Shown: positions 1 to 7,208, counted from the first letter of the stretch. The stretch is 8,066 nt of DNA from Pseudomonadales bacterium (GCA_016765265.1 JAESQG010000473.1:1-8066), one strand, 5' to 3'. The notes: generated by a model not told the origin, from the letters alone. Made by a program: numbers and translations.

Positions 1-20
1 ATAACCAATAACCAATAACC
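1..20. repeat. Short 7-bp tandem repeat (ATAACCA)
   Basis: The window opens with ATAACCA repeated almost three times. It lies just beyond the stop codon of the DUF6351 gene and is cut by the window edge, so the full copy number is unknown. It may be a simple-sequence tract in the intergenic region. No function can be read from it. Confidence 0.6.
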
Positions 21-27
21 CCAAGTG

Positions 28-2229
28 TTACCTGCCCACAATTTTCTGCGAGGGCAGGCCTACATCGGGCTGTCCAAAGTCACAGACGCCCGTAGGAAAT
101 ATAGCGTCTAGCCTTTCCATTTCGGTAGGGTCAAACAGTGTATTATAACCTTCGATTTCATCAAACTGTTGCACGGGAATTAGAGCACATTTAAATATAT
201 CCCCCTTAATACCAGCGCCGGCCTGCATTCTGGAAGAAGAAAAAACTTTAAACTTCTCGCTGCAGGGTCCTGGTCTTTTACCATCTAGGATACCGTTCCA
301 TGCATCGTCTCCAGCGTAAATAATCTCGCCCTCAGCGCCAATACACCGATCAACGGCACTCGCTGGTTTATTTTGAACAATATCTCTGTCTTTGTGTTTA
401 TCTCGGTTTTGCATCCATAGATCAATCACATCCAGAGCATCACCTGTGGGATCATACCCGCAATGCCAATCCAGGGTAACCAAATCTAAATCACTGCATT
501 CCGCAAACCAAATTAAATGATTGTCACTATGCCCCTTATTGGCTTGTATTCTTGCTCTGCTTTCAAAAGAGGCTCGGCTATGGTGCATATCGAGAACAGG
601 CTCTAGATACCATCGCACGTCTATGATGGGAATATTTATATCACCCCTGAAGACATGTCCTGAATCGTAAGAGGTATTCATAATACTAATGTCACCTTCT
701 GTACGGGGCGCCGGATTACCCTTTTTACAATTCAAACTAAGATTCATATTTGCTTGATCCCAAGCATCAAACTGTCCTGTGCTAGCACTTTTGTCCCAAG
801 GATAGTCTCCCTTACGCATTTGCGCGGGATGTTTCCAGCCACCCACACAGGCATTAAGATCCAAGAACATTTGTTTCGTAATCTCACCATTACGCAAAGC
901 TACTAGACCGTATTGTACTCCCACATTATCCCAGCTATTAGTAGTGACTCCTGTTTTATCAGGGCCCTGATAAACATCATGCAGGTCATCCCAGTGAGTC
1001 CATTTTATATTGTTAACGACATTTTTTGGAAATTTGAATAACTTCATAACCTTCGCATAAGCTGAGTGAGTCCACTTTGGATTGAAAACAGCGGGGACGG
1101 TACCCCGCCATCCATTAACACATTCACTCGCCCCGGGTTTAGGCGCTGGCGAACGGGACCATTTTTCAATTAATGCCGTCTGACTGGCGTTAACGCCTTG
1201 AACAGTAATTCGATTCAACCAATCTGACCAATAGGAACTGGGGTCTTTTTGAAATTCACTATCAAAAAACCGTTCCAATAGCTCACAGTCACCTACATTT
1301 ATCGTCTGTGTAATCATGTCCGAAAAAGAGGCTTGTGGTATAGCAGCGTCAATGACATCCCGGTTATTTTGACCAATAACATATTGCTGAACCGCGCCCC
1401 CTGATGCTCCTATACCAACGGTGTATATTGGTTCCCCATAGACTGCGATAAAATGTCGCTTGACCATAACCGCAGTCTCTTCCGCTAGTTTAAGATTGTA
1501 ATGAGTAGAAGTTCGAGTCCCGGAAGAGTAGGCAATCGCATATCCTCTTTTAAGGGAGGCGTAATGCAGCGCATGATTCTTGTTTAAGCTAAATCCTCCT
1601 TGATACCGACCAATACCAACGCCGCCCTGAAATTTATACATTAGCTTGTTGTTCCAAGCAGCGTTGTTTAATGTCTTCGGAGAATTCAATGATTCGCTAT
1701 AAGGAGCAAGCATTGCGATGCTGTACATGAAACGATTTATAGTCCCCCGCTCAACCCGTACGATAAAAGGAATCTGCTTACCCTTATTTTCAATGTAGGC
1801 AATGTCATCGTCGTGTTTATTTAAACTAAAAAAGGGTGCAAATTTTTGATTGGTTTTACTAAAATAAAAATAATCAACTCGAGTAAAAACACTACAGTCT
1901 TCACTATAACCAATGGGTTTTAACAGTATGAGAGGGTATCCTAATAGTTCTGGAAATATTGCAGTCCCACCGGGCTTGTCATTATCAATAATGGGCTGTC
2001 CAAGATCAAATTTAGTCGTCGTACACACAAAGGGGTATTGTCTGCTCTCCCTACTCCCTGGCGCCAACGGGCCAGTCTCACCTATCCAAAAGTAATCATC
2101 TTGGTCTGAAATATTATTATTAATCTGCGGGTGACTAATATAACTGTAGGCAATAAGAGTGCCGGTTCCTATAGAAGGAAAGACTATTAAAAATATGGTG
2201 CAATAAAATAGAATCTTTTTGAGGGGCAT
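28..2229 (-). CDS. Exported DUF6351-type alpha/beta-hydrolase-like protein
   Basis: A 733-residue protein. Residues 1-30 have a basic start (MPLKK) and a long hydrophobic stretch, so it is probably secreted or held by an N-terminal membrane anchor; there is no clear lipobox. The rest resembles the large DUF6351 family, related in fold to tannase and PHB-depolymerase-type hydrolases. The nucleophile elbow is GIGASGGAVQQY at about 272-283, with Ser276 the likely nucleophile. The stretch IPIIDVRWYLEPVLDMHHSR (about 533-552) resembles the acid/histidine region of the family. A dozen cysteines beyond the leader fit disulfides in an exported protein. Substrate is unknown; an esterase role is inferred. 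The ATG at 2229 is the only start that keeps the signal segment, but its upstream sequence has no good Shine-Dalgarno. It is separated from the upstream ACAD genes by 288 bases containing a hairpin and may have its own promoter. Confidence 0.8.
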   Translation of the reverse strand: MPLKKILFYCTIFLIVFPSIGTGTLIAYSYISHPQINNNISDQDDYFWIGETGPLAPGSRESRQYPFVCTTTKFDLGQPIIDNDKPGGTAIFPELLGYPLILLKPIGYSEDCSVFTRVDYFYFSKTNQKFAPFFSLNKHDDDIAYIENKGKQIPFIVRVERGTINRFMYSIAMLAPYSESLNSPKTLNNAAWNNKLMYKFQGGVGIGRYQGGFSLNKNHALHYASLKRGYAIAYSSGTRTSTHYNLKLAEETAVMVKRHFIAVYGEPIYTVGIGASGGAVQQYVIGQNNRDVIDAAIPQASFSDMITQTINVGDCELLERFFDSEFQKDPSSYWSDWLNRITVQGVNASQTALIEKWSRSPAPKPGASECVNGWRGTVPAVFNPKWTHSAYAKVMKLFKFPKNVVNNIKWTHWDDLHDVYQGPDKTGVTTNSWDNVGVQYGLVALRNGEITKQMFLDLNACVGGWKHPAQMRKGDYPWDKSASTGQFDAWDQANMNLSLNCKKGNPAPRTEGDISIMNTSYDSGHVFRGDINIPIIDVRWYLEPVLDMHHSRASFESRARIQANKGHSDNHLIWFAECSDLDLVTLDWHCGYDPTGDALDVIDLWMQNRDKHKDRDIVQNKPASAVDRCIGAEGEIIYAGDDAWNGILDGKRPGPCSEKFKVFSSSRMQAGAGIKGDIFKCALIPVQQFDEIEGYNTLFDPTEMERLDAIFPTGVCDFGQPDVGLPSQKIVGR

Positions 2230-2257
2230 CTAATAAGTTAAATAGATACGAATAGGA

Positions 2258-2279
2258 TAATCAATTTTTGATTAGTATA
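2258..2279 (-). promoter_or_regulatory. Possible promoter/operator of the DUF6351 gene
   Basis: A perfect 7-bp inverted repeat (TAATCAA, 3-base spacer, TTGATTA; 2258-2274) lies about 30-45 bases before the DUF6351 start codon. A TATACT box read on the minus strand (2279-2274) touches it. No convincing -35 box is present at the normal distance. The region is very AT-rich, so both elements could occur by chance. Confidence 0.3.
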
Positions 2280-2410
2280 TATTTGTAAGGCTACCTTATT
2301 TGACGTAGTTTTATAATTTTAAGGAACTACACTCATAGTTGTTTAGTAGGTAATTTCATTAAAAACTAAAACACTTAGAAATGGCACGAAAAATAAAATG
2401 CCAGAAAAGC

Positions 2411-2452
2411 CTTGCTATACCAATCTTGCTATAAAAACCTTGCAATATAAAC
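2411..2452. repeat. Three-copy 14-bp direct repeat
   Basis: Three consecutive 14-base units each begin CTTGCTATA or CTTGCAATA: CTTGCTATACCAAT, CTTGCTATAAAAAC and CTTGCAATATAAAC. The period is exactly 14 and the first two units share nine leading bases. The array directly abuts the hairpin at 2454. Purpose is unknown; it could be repeated protein-binding sites or a decayed tandem duplication. Confidence 0.65.
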
Positions 2453-2453
2453 A

Positions 2454-2487
2454 GTGTCGTGCCCCGAGACTATACTTGCCACGACAC
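2454..2487 (-). terminator. Hairpin after the ACAD pair, possible terminator
   Basis: A perfect 8-bp inverted repeat (GTGTCGTG / CACGACAC) encloses an 18-base loop, about 30 bases past the stop of the second ACAD gene. On the minus strand it is followed by a T-rich but interrupted stretch (TGTTTATATT). The position suits transcription termination of the upstream genes. The long loop and broken T tract make it an imperfect intrinsic terminator, and it could be an mRNA-stabilising hairpin instead. Confidence 0.45.
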
Positions 2488-2517
2488 CGTCGTTATAAAG
2501 CCTATTTTTTATTGATT

Positions 2518-3744
2518 TTACTTCTTTAGTAATTCCCAACCATTTTTATCCAGTTTTACTAAAGGCTCTCTAGGTAATCCTAGTCCACGTTCACTTATCA
2601 CATTTTTCTGTATCTGGGCCGTGCCTCCACCAATGATGCCCATAAACGAGCTAATGTATTGTCGCATCCAATCCTTAGATCGTTGATAAACACTACCATC
2701 ATACAGAGTTCCAAACTCTCCCAATACATCTACTGCTAATGAATAGATATCATAAGAGAGGTAAGTGGCAGACAGCTTAACGATTAAACCTTCCACACCA
2801 GTGGATTCCTTGTTTATGTCGTTCGACAGTAATCGCAATCCGTGATACTTATTGGCAAGAGAGCGAGCTTGCAATTTTACTAATCGATCTCGAAAAACCG
2901 GTAAATCAATGGCTCGAACACCCGATAAAGTTTCTTCATGCATCATATCCGCAACACCACGAATTCCTGATGCAGAAGCTCCGGGATTAGCAATCATACC
3001 GCGCTCGTACTTAAGTGTTACATTTGCAACACGCCACCCTTCTCCTCTTTTACCTACAATGTTACCCACTGGAATTTTTACATCACTGAGAAACATTTCG
3101 TTAAAGAAGGCTTCTCCGGTCATTGTCACCAAGGGTCGAATTTCTATGCCAGGTTCCTCCATGGACATTAGCAAGTAGCTAATCCCGTGATGTTTGGCTG
3201 CGTCGGGTTCCGTTCGAACTAAGATAAAGCACATATCGGAAAACTGAGCTGAGCTGGTCCAGACCTTTTGCCCGTTTACTATAAAATTATCTCCCTCCAC
3301 TACACCTTTTGTTTTTAAACTAGCAAGGTCACTGCCTGAGCCTGGTTCTGAATAGCCTTGGCACCATATCATGTCGCCGTGTATTGTGGGCTTTATGTAT
3401 TTTTGTCGTTGCTCCTCTGTGCCTACCTCTAAGAATGTCGGCACCAGCATTGAAATACCCTGATTCTGTATCCCGCCTCGGGTACCGGAGCGAACAAATT
3501 CTTCAGAAATAATCAAGCTCTTAACGATGTCTGGTTTTGCGCCAAATCCGCCGTATTCTTTCGGGATGGATCTTGCTGCGTAACCGTGCTCGATTAACGT
3601 CCCTTGCCAGTCCAACATCTGTTGGGATGGGCGAAACTCTCCTAACCTTATCGACCCATGTTGGGTTTGCTTGCCAAGGGTGTTGCAAAAATTACGCACT
3701 TCAGCGCGAAAGTCGTCATACTCGGGGCCAAAATTTAATTCCAT
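2518..3744 (-). CDS. Acyl-CoA dehydrogenase, FAD-binding/catalytic-type subunit
   Basis: A 408-residue FAD enzyme that introduces a 2,3-double bond into an acyl-CoA during beta-oxidation. The N-terminal helical domain includes IPKEYGGFGA (about 60-69). The middle beta domain has the canonical flavin-contact sequence CQGYSEPGSGSDLASL (128-143) and VNGQKVWTSSAQ (156-167). The C-terminal helical domain ends with IGGGTAQIQKNVISERGLGL (371-390). The glutamate seen in MCAD-type enzymes is replaced here by glycine (GGGT). The likely base is Glu247 in LKYERGM (244-250), the helix-G position used by several steroid-type ACADs; this assignment is inference. The ATG is preceded by a good AAGGAG eight bases away, which overlaps the stop of the upstream ACAD gene. 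The two genes are 11 bases apart and almost surely cotranscribed and translationally coupled. Acyl substrate unknown. Confidence 0.93.
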   Translation of the reverse strand: MELNFGPEYDDFRAEVRNFCNTLGKQTQHGSIRLGEFRPSQQMLDWQGTLIEHGYAARSIPKEYGGFGAKPDIVKSLIISEEFVRSGTRGGIQNQGISMLVPTFLEVGTEEQRQKYIKPTIHGDMIWCQGYSEPGSGSDLASLKTKGVVEGDNFIVNGQKVWTSSAQFSDMCFILVRTEPDAAKHHGISYLLMSMEEPGIEIRPLVTMTGEAFFNEMFLSDVKIPVGNIVGKRGEGWRVANVTLKYERGMIANPGASASGIRGVADMMHEETLSGVRAIDLPVFRDRLVKLQARSLANKYHGLRLLSNDINKESTGVEGLIVKLSATYLSYDIYSLAVDVLGEFGTLYDGSVYQRSKDWMRQYISSFMGIIGGGTAQIQKNVISERGLGLPREPLVKLDKNGWELLKK

Positions 3745-3755
3745 GATGTTTCTCC

Positions 3756-4862
3756 TTAAGCCGCTGTCATTTTTTCGGGTGCCCAGCCTTGAGCAACAGC
3801 TGCATAATGTCTCGTTACTTCGGGTCCGCCTAATAATTGTCGATTAACTTCGATACGTTTAAACCAGAAATGCAAACCCAATAAATCGGTAAAACCCATA
3901 CCACCGTGCATTTCGGTAGTAGCTCGGTTGATATTCTTTGCCACTTCGCTGCTATGCGCTTTGGCGTGACATGCCATCATCGTTGCTTCTTCTGGTACTT
4001 CGTCATAGGCATGAGCTGCATACCAAATCAGAGAGCGACAAGGTTCGAGCTCAGTAATCAACTCAGCCAGAATATGTTTGATTGATTGGAAAGAGCCTAT
4101 AGGCCTATCGAATTGCTCTCGAACCCGCGCATATTCCACGGCTTGATTAAACATGGCTTCCGCAGCACCTAAAGTATCTGCAGCGATATTAATTCGCGCT
4201 GCGTTTAATACAGTCTCGATTGCATCATTCGCTGCGCCTTCCTCACCCAGCACTTCACAAGGTGCATCCTTCAGGCGCACTACCGCGAAATCTCTTGTCT
4301 TGTCTACAGTAGAAAGTGTTTCCACCGTCACCCCAGGCGCATTCGCCTCCACGAGTATCAGTGTACCTGCAGTGGCAAGAATGAGCTTATTTGCCACTTG
4401 ACCGCCAATCAGAAATGTCGAGTCACCGGTCACTTTGCCGTTGTTGATAGTGAGCTGGGTGTTCTCTCTGTTCATCACCACATCGGTCAAAGCAACCCCA
4501 TAGATGACCTCACCAGCGGCAATCTCTGGTAGCAACTTTTCCCTTTGTTGGTCCGAACCCGCATGCTGTATAGCCAATGGCGCCAAAACTGCATGCCCCA
4601 AATAGGATACGGGTACTATGTGTTTGCCTAAAACCTCTGAGACAACTTCAGCGTGTAGCATACTTAAACCCGAACCTCCGTACTCTTCCGGGACCAAAAT
4701 ACCAAGCGCACCCTGCTCTATTAATACATTCCAAATAGCCGAGCTGTGGTGATCAGAGTTACCGGCAAACTTTCTTATGGCTTCCAGGTCTAAATTAGAT
4801 TCTAAGTATTTGTTAAGCATATCGCCCAACATTTTTTGGTCTTCAGACAGTCCAAATCTCAT
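3756..4862 (-). CDS. Acyl-CoA dehydrogenase family protein, partner subunit
   Basis: With the chosen start this is a 368-residue acyl-CoA dehydrogenase family member. The N-terminus MRFGLSEDQKMLGDML is typical of the family, followed by LVPEEYGGSGLSM (56-68). The motif REQFDRPIGSFQSIKH lies at 248-263 and EMHGGMGFTDLLGLHFWFKR at 317-336. The middle domain lacks the usual flavin-contact motif (YGVALTD replaces the TEP.AGSD type), and the C-terminus lacks the MCAD-type glutamate. This suggests the less catalytic partner of a heterotetramer, as in mycobacterial FadE28/FadE29-type enzymes (inference). The frame stays open upstream to an ATG at 4958, adding 32 residues that do not look like the family and lack a Shine-Dalgarno, so 4862 is preferred. 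Its own ribosome site is also weak (GGGGTGG about 11 bases upstream). It is the first gene after the regulatory leader. Confidence 0.88.
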   Translation of the reverse strand: MRFGLSEDQKMLGDMLNKYLESNLDLEAIRKFAGNSDHHSSAIWNVLIEQGALGILVPEEYGGSGLSMLHAEVVSEVLGKHIVPVSYLGHAVLAPLAIQHAGSDQQREKLLPEIAAGEVIYGVALTDVVMNRENTQLTINNGKVTGDSTFLIGGQVANKLILATAGTLILVEANAPGVTVETLSTVDKTRDFAVVRLKDAPCEVLGEEGAANDAIETVLNAARINIAADTLGAAEAMFNQAVEYARVREQFDRPIGSFQSIKHILAELITELEPCRSLIWYAAHAYDEVPEEATMMACHAKAHSSEVAKNINRATTEMHGGMGFTDLLGLHFWFKRIEVNRQLLGGPEVTRHYAAVAQGWAPEKMTAA

Positions 4863-4988
4863 AGTGAGGTCCACCCCATTAACGAAGTTATATGTGCGGC
4901 CGTGTGATAGCCACAGCCTTAGTATTTCATCAAGCTTGAATGATAAGTTACTTAACATTGATCTTGATGCGGATATTAAACAACCAGA

Positions 4989-5006
4989 TTGCAGTGATCA
5001 CAGCAA
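4989..5006. promoter_or_regulatory. 18-bp near-perfect palindrome, operator candidate
   Basis: TTGCAGTGATCACAGCAA is self-complementary except for one central-arm pair (A opposite A), with a perfect GTGATCAC core. It sits about 127 bases before the preferred ACAD start. Size and symmetry suit a dimeric repressor such as a TetR- or GntR-family protein, but no regulator gene is in the window. Its right half (CACAGCAAA) recurs at 5130-5138, near the TATAAT box at 5161. Confidence 0.45.
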
Positions 5007-5142
5007 AATCGAAAAACAGAATATTCTTAAATTTTACGGAAGATTGACTGTAGTTAACGCGTATGGGCATCACTACATCATGATTTGCTAAATTTGCTGC
5101 TGCACCACAACCTCTTTAAGCCATTGTGACACAGCAAACGAA

Positions 5143-5190
5143 ACCAATCGGGTTGGTCTCATTATATACCGAAATCGGCGTCTACCGAAA
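5143..5190 (-). promoter_or_regulatory. Candidate promoter for the ACAD genes with inverted repeat at the start site
   Basis: Read on the minus strand, a perfect TATAAT occurs at 5166-5161. The -35 position (about 5190-5185) is occupied by TTTCGG, part of the ACCGAAA array, and is a poor match to TTGACA. This would fit a promoter that needs an activator bound to the array. An inverted repeat ACCAA / TTGGT with a 5-base spacer (5143-5157) falls where transcription would begin and could be an operator. The implied mRNA leader is nearly 300 bases long. Confidence 0.4.
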
Positions 5191-5278
5191 CCGGCGTCTA
5201 CCGAAAACAGCAGATACCGAAAGCACCTATCAATTGACCGAAAGCACCTATGAATTTACCGAAAGCACATATGGATTA
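5168..5278. repeat. Six-copy ACCGAAA array with 16- and 21-bp periods
   Basis: ACCGAAA occurs at 5168, 5184, 5200, 5216, 5237 and 5258. The first four copies are exactly 16 bases apart and the last intervals are exactly 21. The units fall into two subfamilies: two of ACCGAAA.CGGCGTCT type and three beginning ACCGAAAGCAC.TAT, with a hybrid unit between. It lies between the BVMO stop and the putative ACAD promoter. Possible roles are a row of activator or repressor sites, or a local tandem duplication in two rounds. Seen directly in the sequence; function is unknown. Confidence 0.85.
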
Positions 5279-5280
5279 TA
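5275..5280 (-). promoter_or_regulatory. Second TATAAT box upstream of the array
   Basis: A perfect TATAAT on the minus strand lies about 20 bases past the BVMO reading frame. A TTAATT at 5303-5298 has the right 17-base spacing but matches TTGACA at only three positions. Transcription from here would run through the ACCGAAA array. Weak evidence taken alone. Confidence 0.25.
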
Positions 5281-5322
5281 GCTACGGTATACTGATCAAT
5301 TAAGTCACTTCCAGCCCTTCCA

Positions 5323-7131
5323 TCACTCCGGCTTCGCGCCAGTCCTTGAGCACCTGAAAAACTGAATCGGTCCTGCTCCATACATGTCAGAAAAGAAACC
5401 GTCTTTATTTTCTTGGTTACCTTCGCTGTTATAGTACCCAGGAGTACACTCGGCATAAAACCGTTCGCCCACTTTGGCATACTTCTTTATCTCATGTACG
5501 TAATTCTCAACAGCTTCAGTTGTGGCCTCCACCGTATTTTTGCCGCGCTTACGCACTTCATCAAGGATAAAAGCAATATGTTTAGCCTGTTCATTTAGAG
5601 CATGAGGTACATTTGCGGTAATCGCAGTTTGAGTAAACCCCATAAAAAAGCAGTTAGGGAAACCATGACTTTGTAAGCCGTGGAAAGTGCGTAAACCGTC
5701 ACCCCAATATTCACTCAATTTCAAGCCGCCCTTGCCAACTACGTCATAACCAGACCGTCGGGTATAAGAAGTTCCTACCTCAAACCCGGTAGCAAAAATC
5801 AGGCAATCTAATTCATATTCCTTACCATTAGCCACGACGCCCTTCTCAGTTAGACGCTCCACGCCTTGTCCCAGTGTATCCACCAAGGTGACACCGGGTC
5901 GGTTGTAAGTTTGAAGATATTCATCGTGAAAACATGGACGTTTACAAAACTGTCTGTACCAAGGCTTGAGTGCTTCTGCAACGCTCGGATCCTTAACAAG
6001 TTCCTCAGCACGAGCACGCACCTGGTTCATTTTACGATAATCCGACAATTCCATAAGCTGAGCGCGTTCTATTTTGGTTAACCTACGGCCCAGTTTTTGG
6101 CTCGCAATCTTAGCTGCGGTTCCCGTTAGACTGCGCATGATATCGGTCCAACCATCGTTTACCAAATCCACGTCCTGATCACCACCACTCACCAACACGT
6201 TAAAATTATCCATTCTTTCTTGTTGCCAACCGGGCTTTAAAGTCTTTGCCCATTCTTGATCCGTGGTGGAATTATTGCGAATGTCCACGGAGGAAGGTGT
6301 GCGTTGAAACACATACAGTTCCTTAGCAAATTCGCCTAAATGTGGAATACATTGAATCGCAGTTGCACCAGTACCAATAATACCTACTCTTTTGTCTTTT
6401 AAATTATGCAGACCGCCCGAGGAATCACCGCCGGTATAGTTGTAGTCCCAGCGACTAGTATGAAAGGTGTGGCCTTTAAAATCGTTGATACCCGGTAAGC
6501 CAGGTAGCTTCGGTCTATTGAGAGGACCATTCGCCATGGCGACGTATTTAGCCTTCATTCGGTCACCACGATCAGTGGTAATAACCCAAAGTTCTTCAGA
6601 CTCATCCCAAGTCATGGACTCTATAGCAGTCTGCAAACAGGCATTGTCATAAAGGTCGAAGTGTCGGGCAATTCTTTTACTGTGTTCTAAAATTTCGGGA
6701 GCAAACGTGTATTTGTGTTTAGGCATGTAGCCCAATTCCTCTAGAAGGGGCAAATAACAGTAAGACTCCACGTCACACATGGCTCCTGGATAGCGGTTCC
6801 AATACCAAGTACCACCAAAATCACCGGCCTTGTCTATCATTCGGATACTTTTGAAACCAGCCTCACGCAATCTTGCGCCAGCTAATAGTCCGCCAAAACC
6901 ACCACCAATAACCACCACTTCGACTTCATCAAAAAGGGGCTCTCTCGTAAAACCAGGGTCCACATAAGGATCATCGCTGTAATGTGAAGATTCGGCCGTC
7001 ACTTCGACGTATTGATCGTTACCCTCTTTTCTAATTCGCTTGTCTCTTTCGGACAAATATTTTTCTTTCAGCTTGGTCGGCTCAAAGTCCAAACCACCCA
7101 TTAAATCCACTACTTCCTGTTCGATTTGCAT
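5323..7131 (-). CDS. Baeyer-Villiger-type FAD/NADPH monooxygenase, C-terminus frameshifted
   Basis: A 602-residue flavoprotein predicted to insert oxygen next to a ketone, giving an ester or lactone, with FAD and NADPH in the cytoplasm. After a 65-residue N-terminal extension comes the FAD Rossmann motif VVVIGGGFGG (72-81) and GGTWYWNRYPGAMCDVES (106-123). The Baeyer-Villiger fingerprint is FKGHTFHTSRWD (218-229). The second nucleotide-binding motif is VGIIGTGATAIQ (249-260), and ATGF lies at 447-450. These features and the N-terminal extension resemble the cyclopentadecanone/steroid-monooxygenase-like group. The ATG is preceded by GGGAG eight bases away. The last ten residues (RCSRTGAKPE) are unlike the family. 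One extra base at the A5 run 5357-5361 (T5 in the gene) would restore QVLKDWREAGVMEGLEVT ending at a TAA at 5300, for 610 residues. Overall activity is probably unaffected or only mildly affected if the shift is real; substrate is unknown. Confidence 0.92.
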   Translation of the reverse strand: MQIEQEVVDLMGGLDFEPTKLKEKYLSERDKRIRKEGNDQYVEVTAESSHYSDDPYVDPGFTREPLFDEVEVVVIGGGFGGLLAGARLREAGFKSIRMIDKAGDFGGTWYWNRYPGAMCDVESYCYLPLLEELGYMPKHKYTFAPEILEHSKRIARHFDLYDNACLQTAIESMTWDESEELWVITTDRGDRMKAKYVAMANGPLNRPKLPGLPGINDFKGHTFHTSRWDYNYTGGDSSGGLHNLKDKRVGIIGTGATAIQCIPHLGEFAKELYVFQRTPSSVDIRNNSTTDQEWAKTLKPGWQQERMDNFNVLVSGGDQDVDLVNDGWTDIMRSLTGTAAKIASQKLGRRLTKIERAQLMELSDYRKMNQVRARAEELVKDPSVAEALKPWYRQFCKRPCFHDEYLQTYNRPGVTLVDTLGQGVERLTEKGVVANGKEYELDCLIFATGFEVGTSYTRRSGYDVVGKGGLKLSEYWGDGLRTFHGLQSHGFPNCFFMGFTQTAITANVPHALNEQAKHIAFILDEVRKRGKNTVEATTEAVENYVHEIKKYAKVGERFYAECTPGYYNSEGNQENKDGFFSDMYGAGPIQFFRCSRTGAKPE

Positions 7132-7208
7132 ACTTGCTTCTCCCTTACTGTTTTTCTAATGATAATTCTACTGTTACAACATACTCGTTTAACGTACACC
7201 CTATCCCG

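Larger units (their letters stand above)
2230..2517. other. Intergenic region between ACAD and DUF6351 genes
   Basis: This 288-base stretch is AT-rich and has no credible ORF on either strand. From the ACAD side it holds a hairpin (2454-2487), a three-copy 14-bp direct repeat (2411-2452), then about 130 bases with nothing I can name, and finally the putative promoter/operator of the DUF6351 gene. Confidence 0.7.
4863..5299. other. Non-coding leader ahead of the ACAD pair
   Basis: This 437-base region between the BVMO and ACAD genes contains no convincing protein gene. Its 4863-4958 part is open in the ACAD frame but reads unlike the family. The rest holds an 18-bp palindrome (4989-5006), an inverted repeat (5143-5157), a TATAAT box (5161-5166), the ACCGAAA array (5168-5278) and a second TATAAT (5275-5280). 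The density of such elements suggests a regulated promoter for the ACAD genes. Confidence 0.65.

Noticed and set aside
4989..5006. CRP binding site at the palindrome
   Set aside because: It has the TGTGA/TCAC look, but the two halves are fused as GTGATCAC without the 6-base gap of the CRP consensus.
4777..5091. 104-codon plus-strand ORF across the ACAD start and leader
   Set aside because: It lies antisense to the ACAD N-terminus, resembles no family, and has no supporting ribosome site.
5168..5278. ACCGAAA array as a CRISPR
   Set aside because: The repeat is only about 7 bases with 9-14 base intervals and related spacers; CRISPR repeats and spacers are far longer and spacers are unique.
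5350..5365. Programmed -1 frameshift in the BVMO gene
   Set aside because: The run TTTTTC resembles a slippery site, but the P-site codon would re-pair poorly and no clear downstream stimulatory structure was seen. A one-base indel in a homopolymer is simpler.
5256..5480. 74-codon minus-strand ORF across the BVMO 3' end
   Set aside because: It lies in a third frame that matches neither the BVMO body nor its restored tail; part of it merely translates the ACCGAAA region.
7132..7208. Promoter or terminator between DUF35 and BVMO genes
   Set aside because: The 77-base gap shows only the BVMO Shine-Dalgarno; no stem with a T run and no convincing -10/-35 pair was seen.
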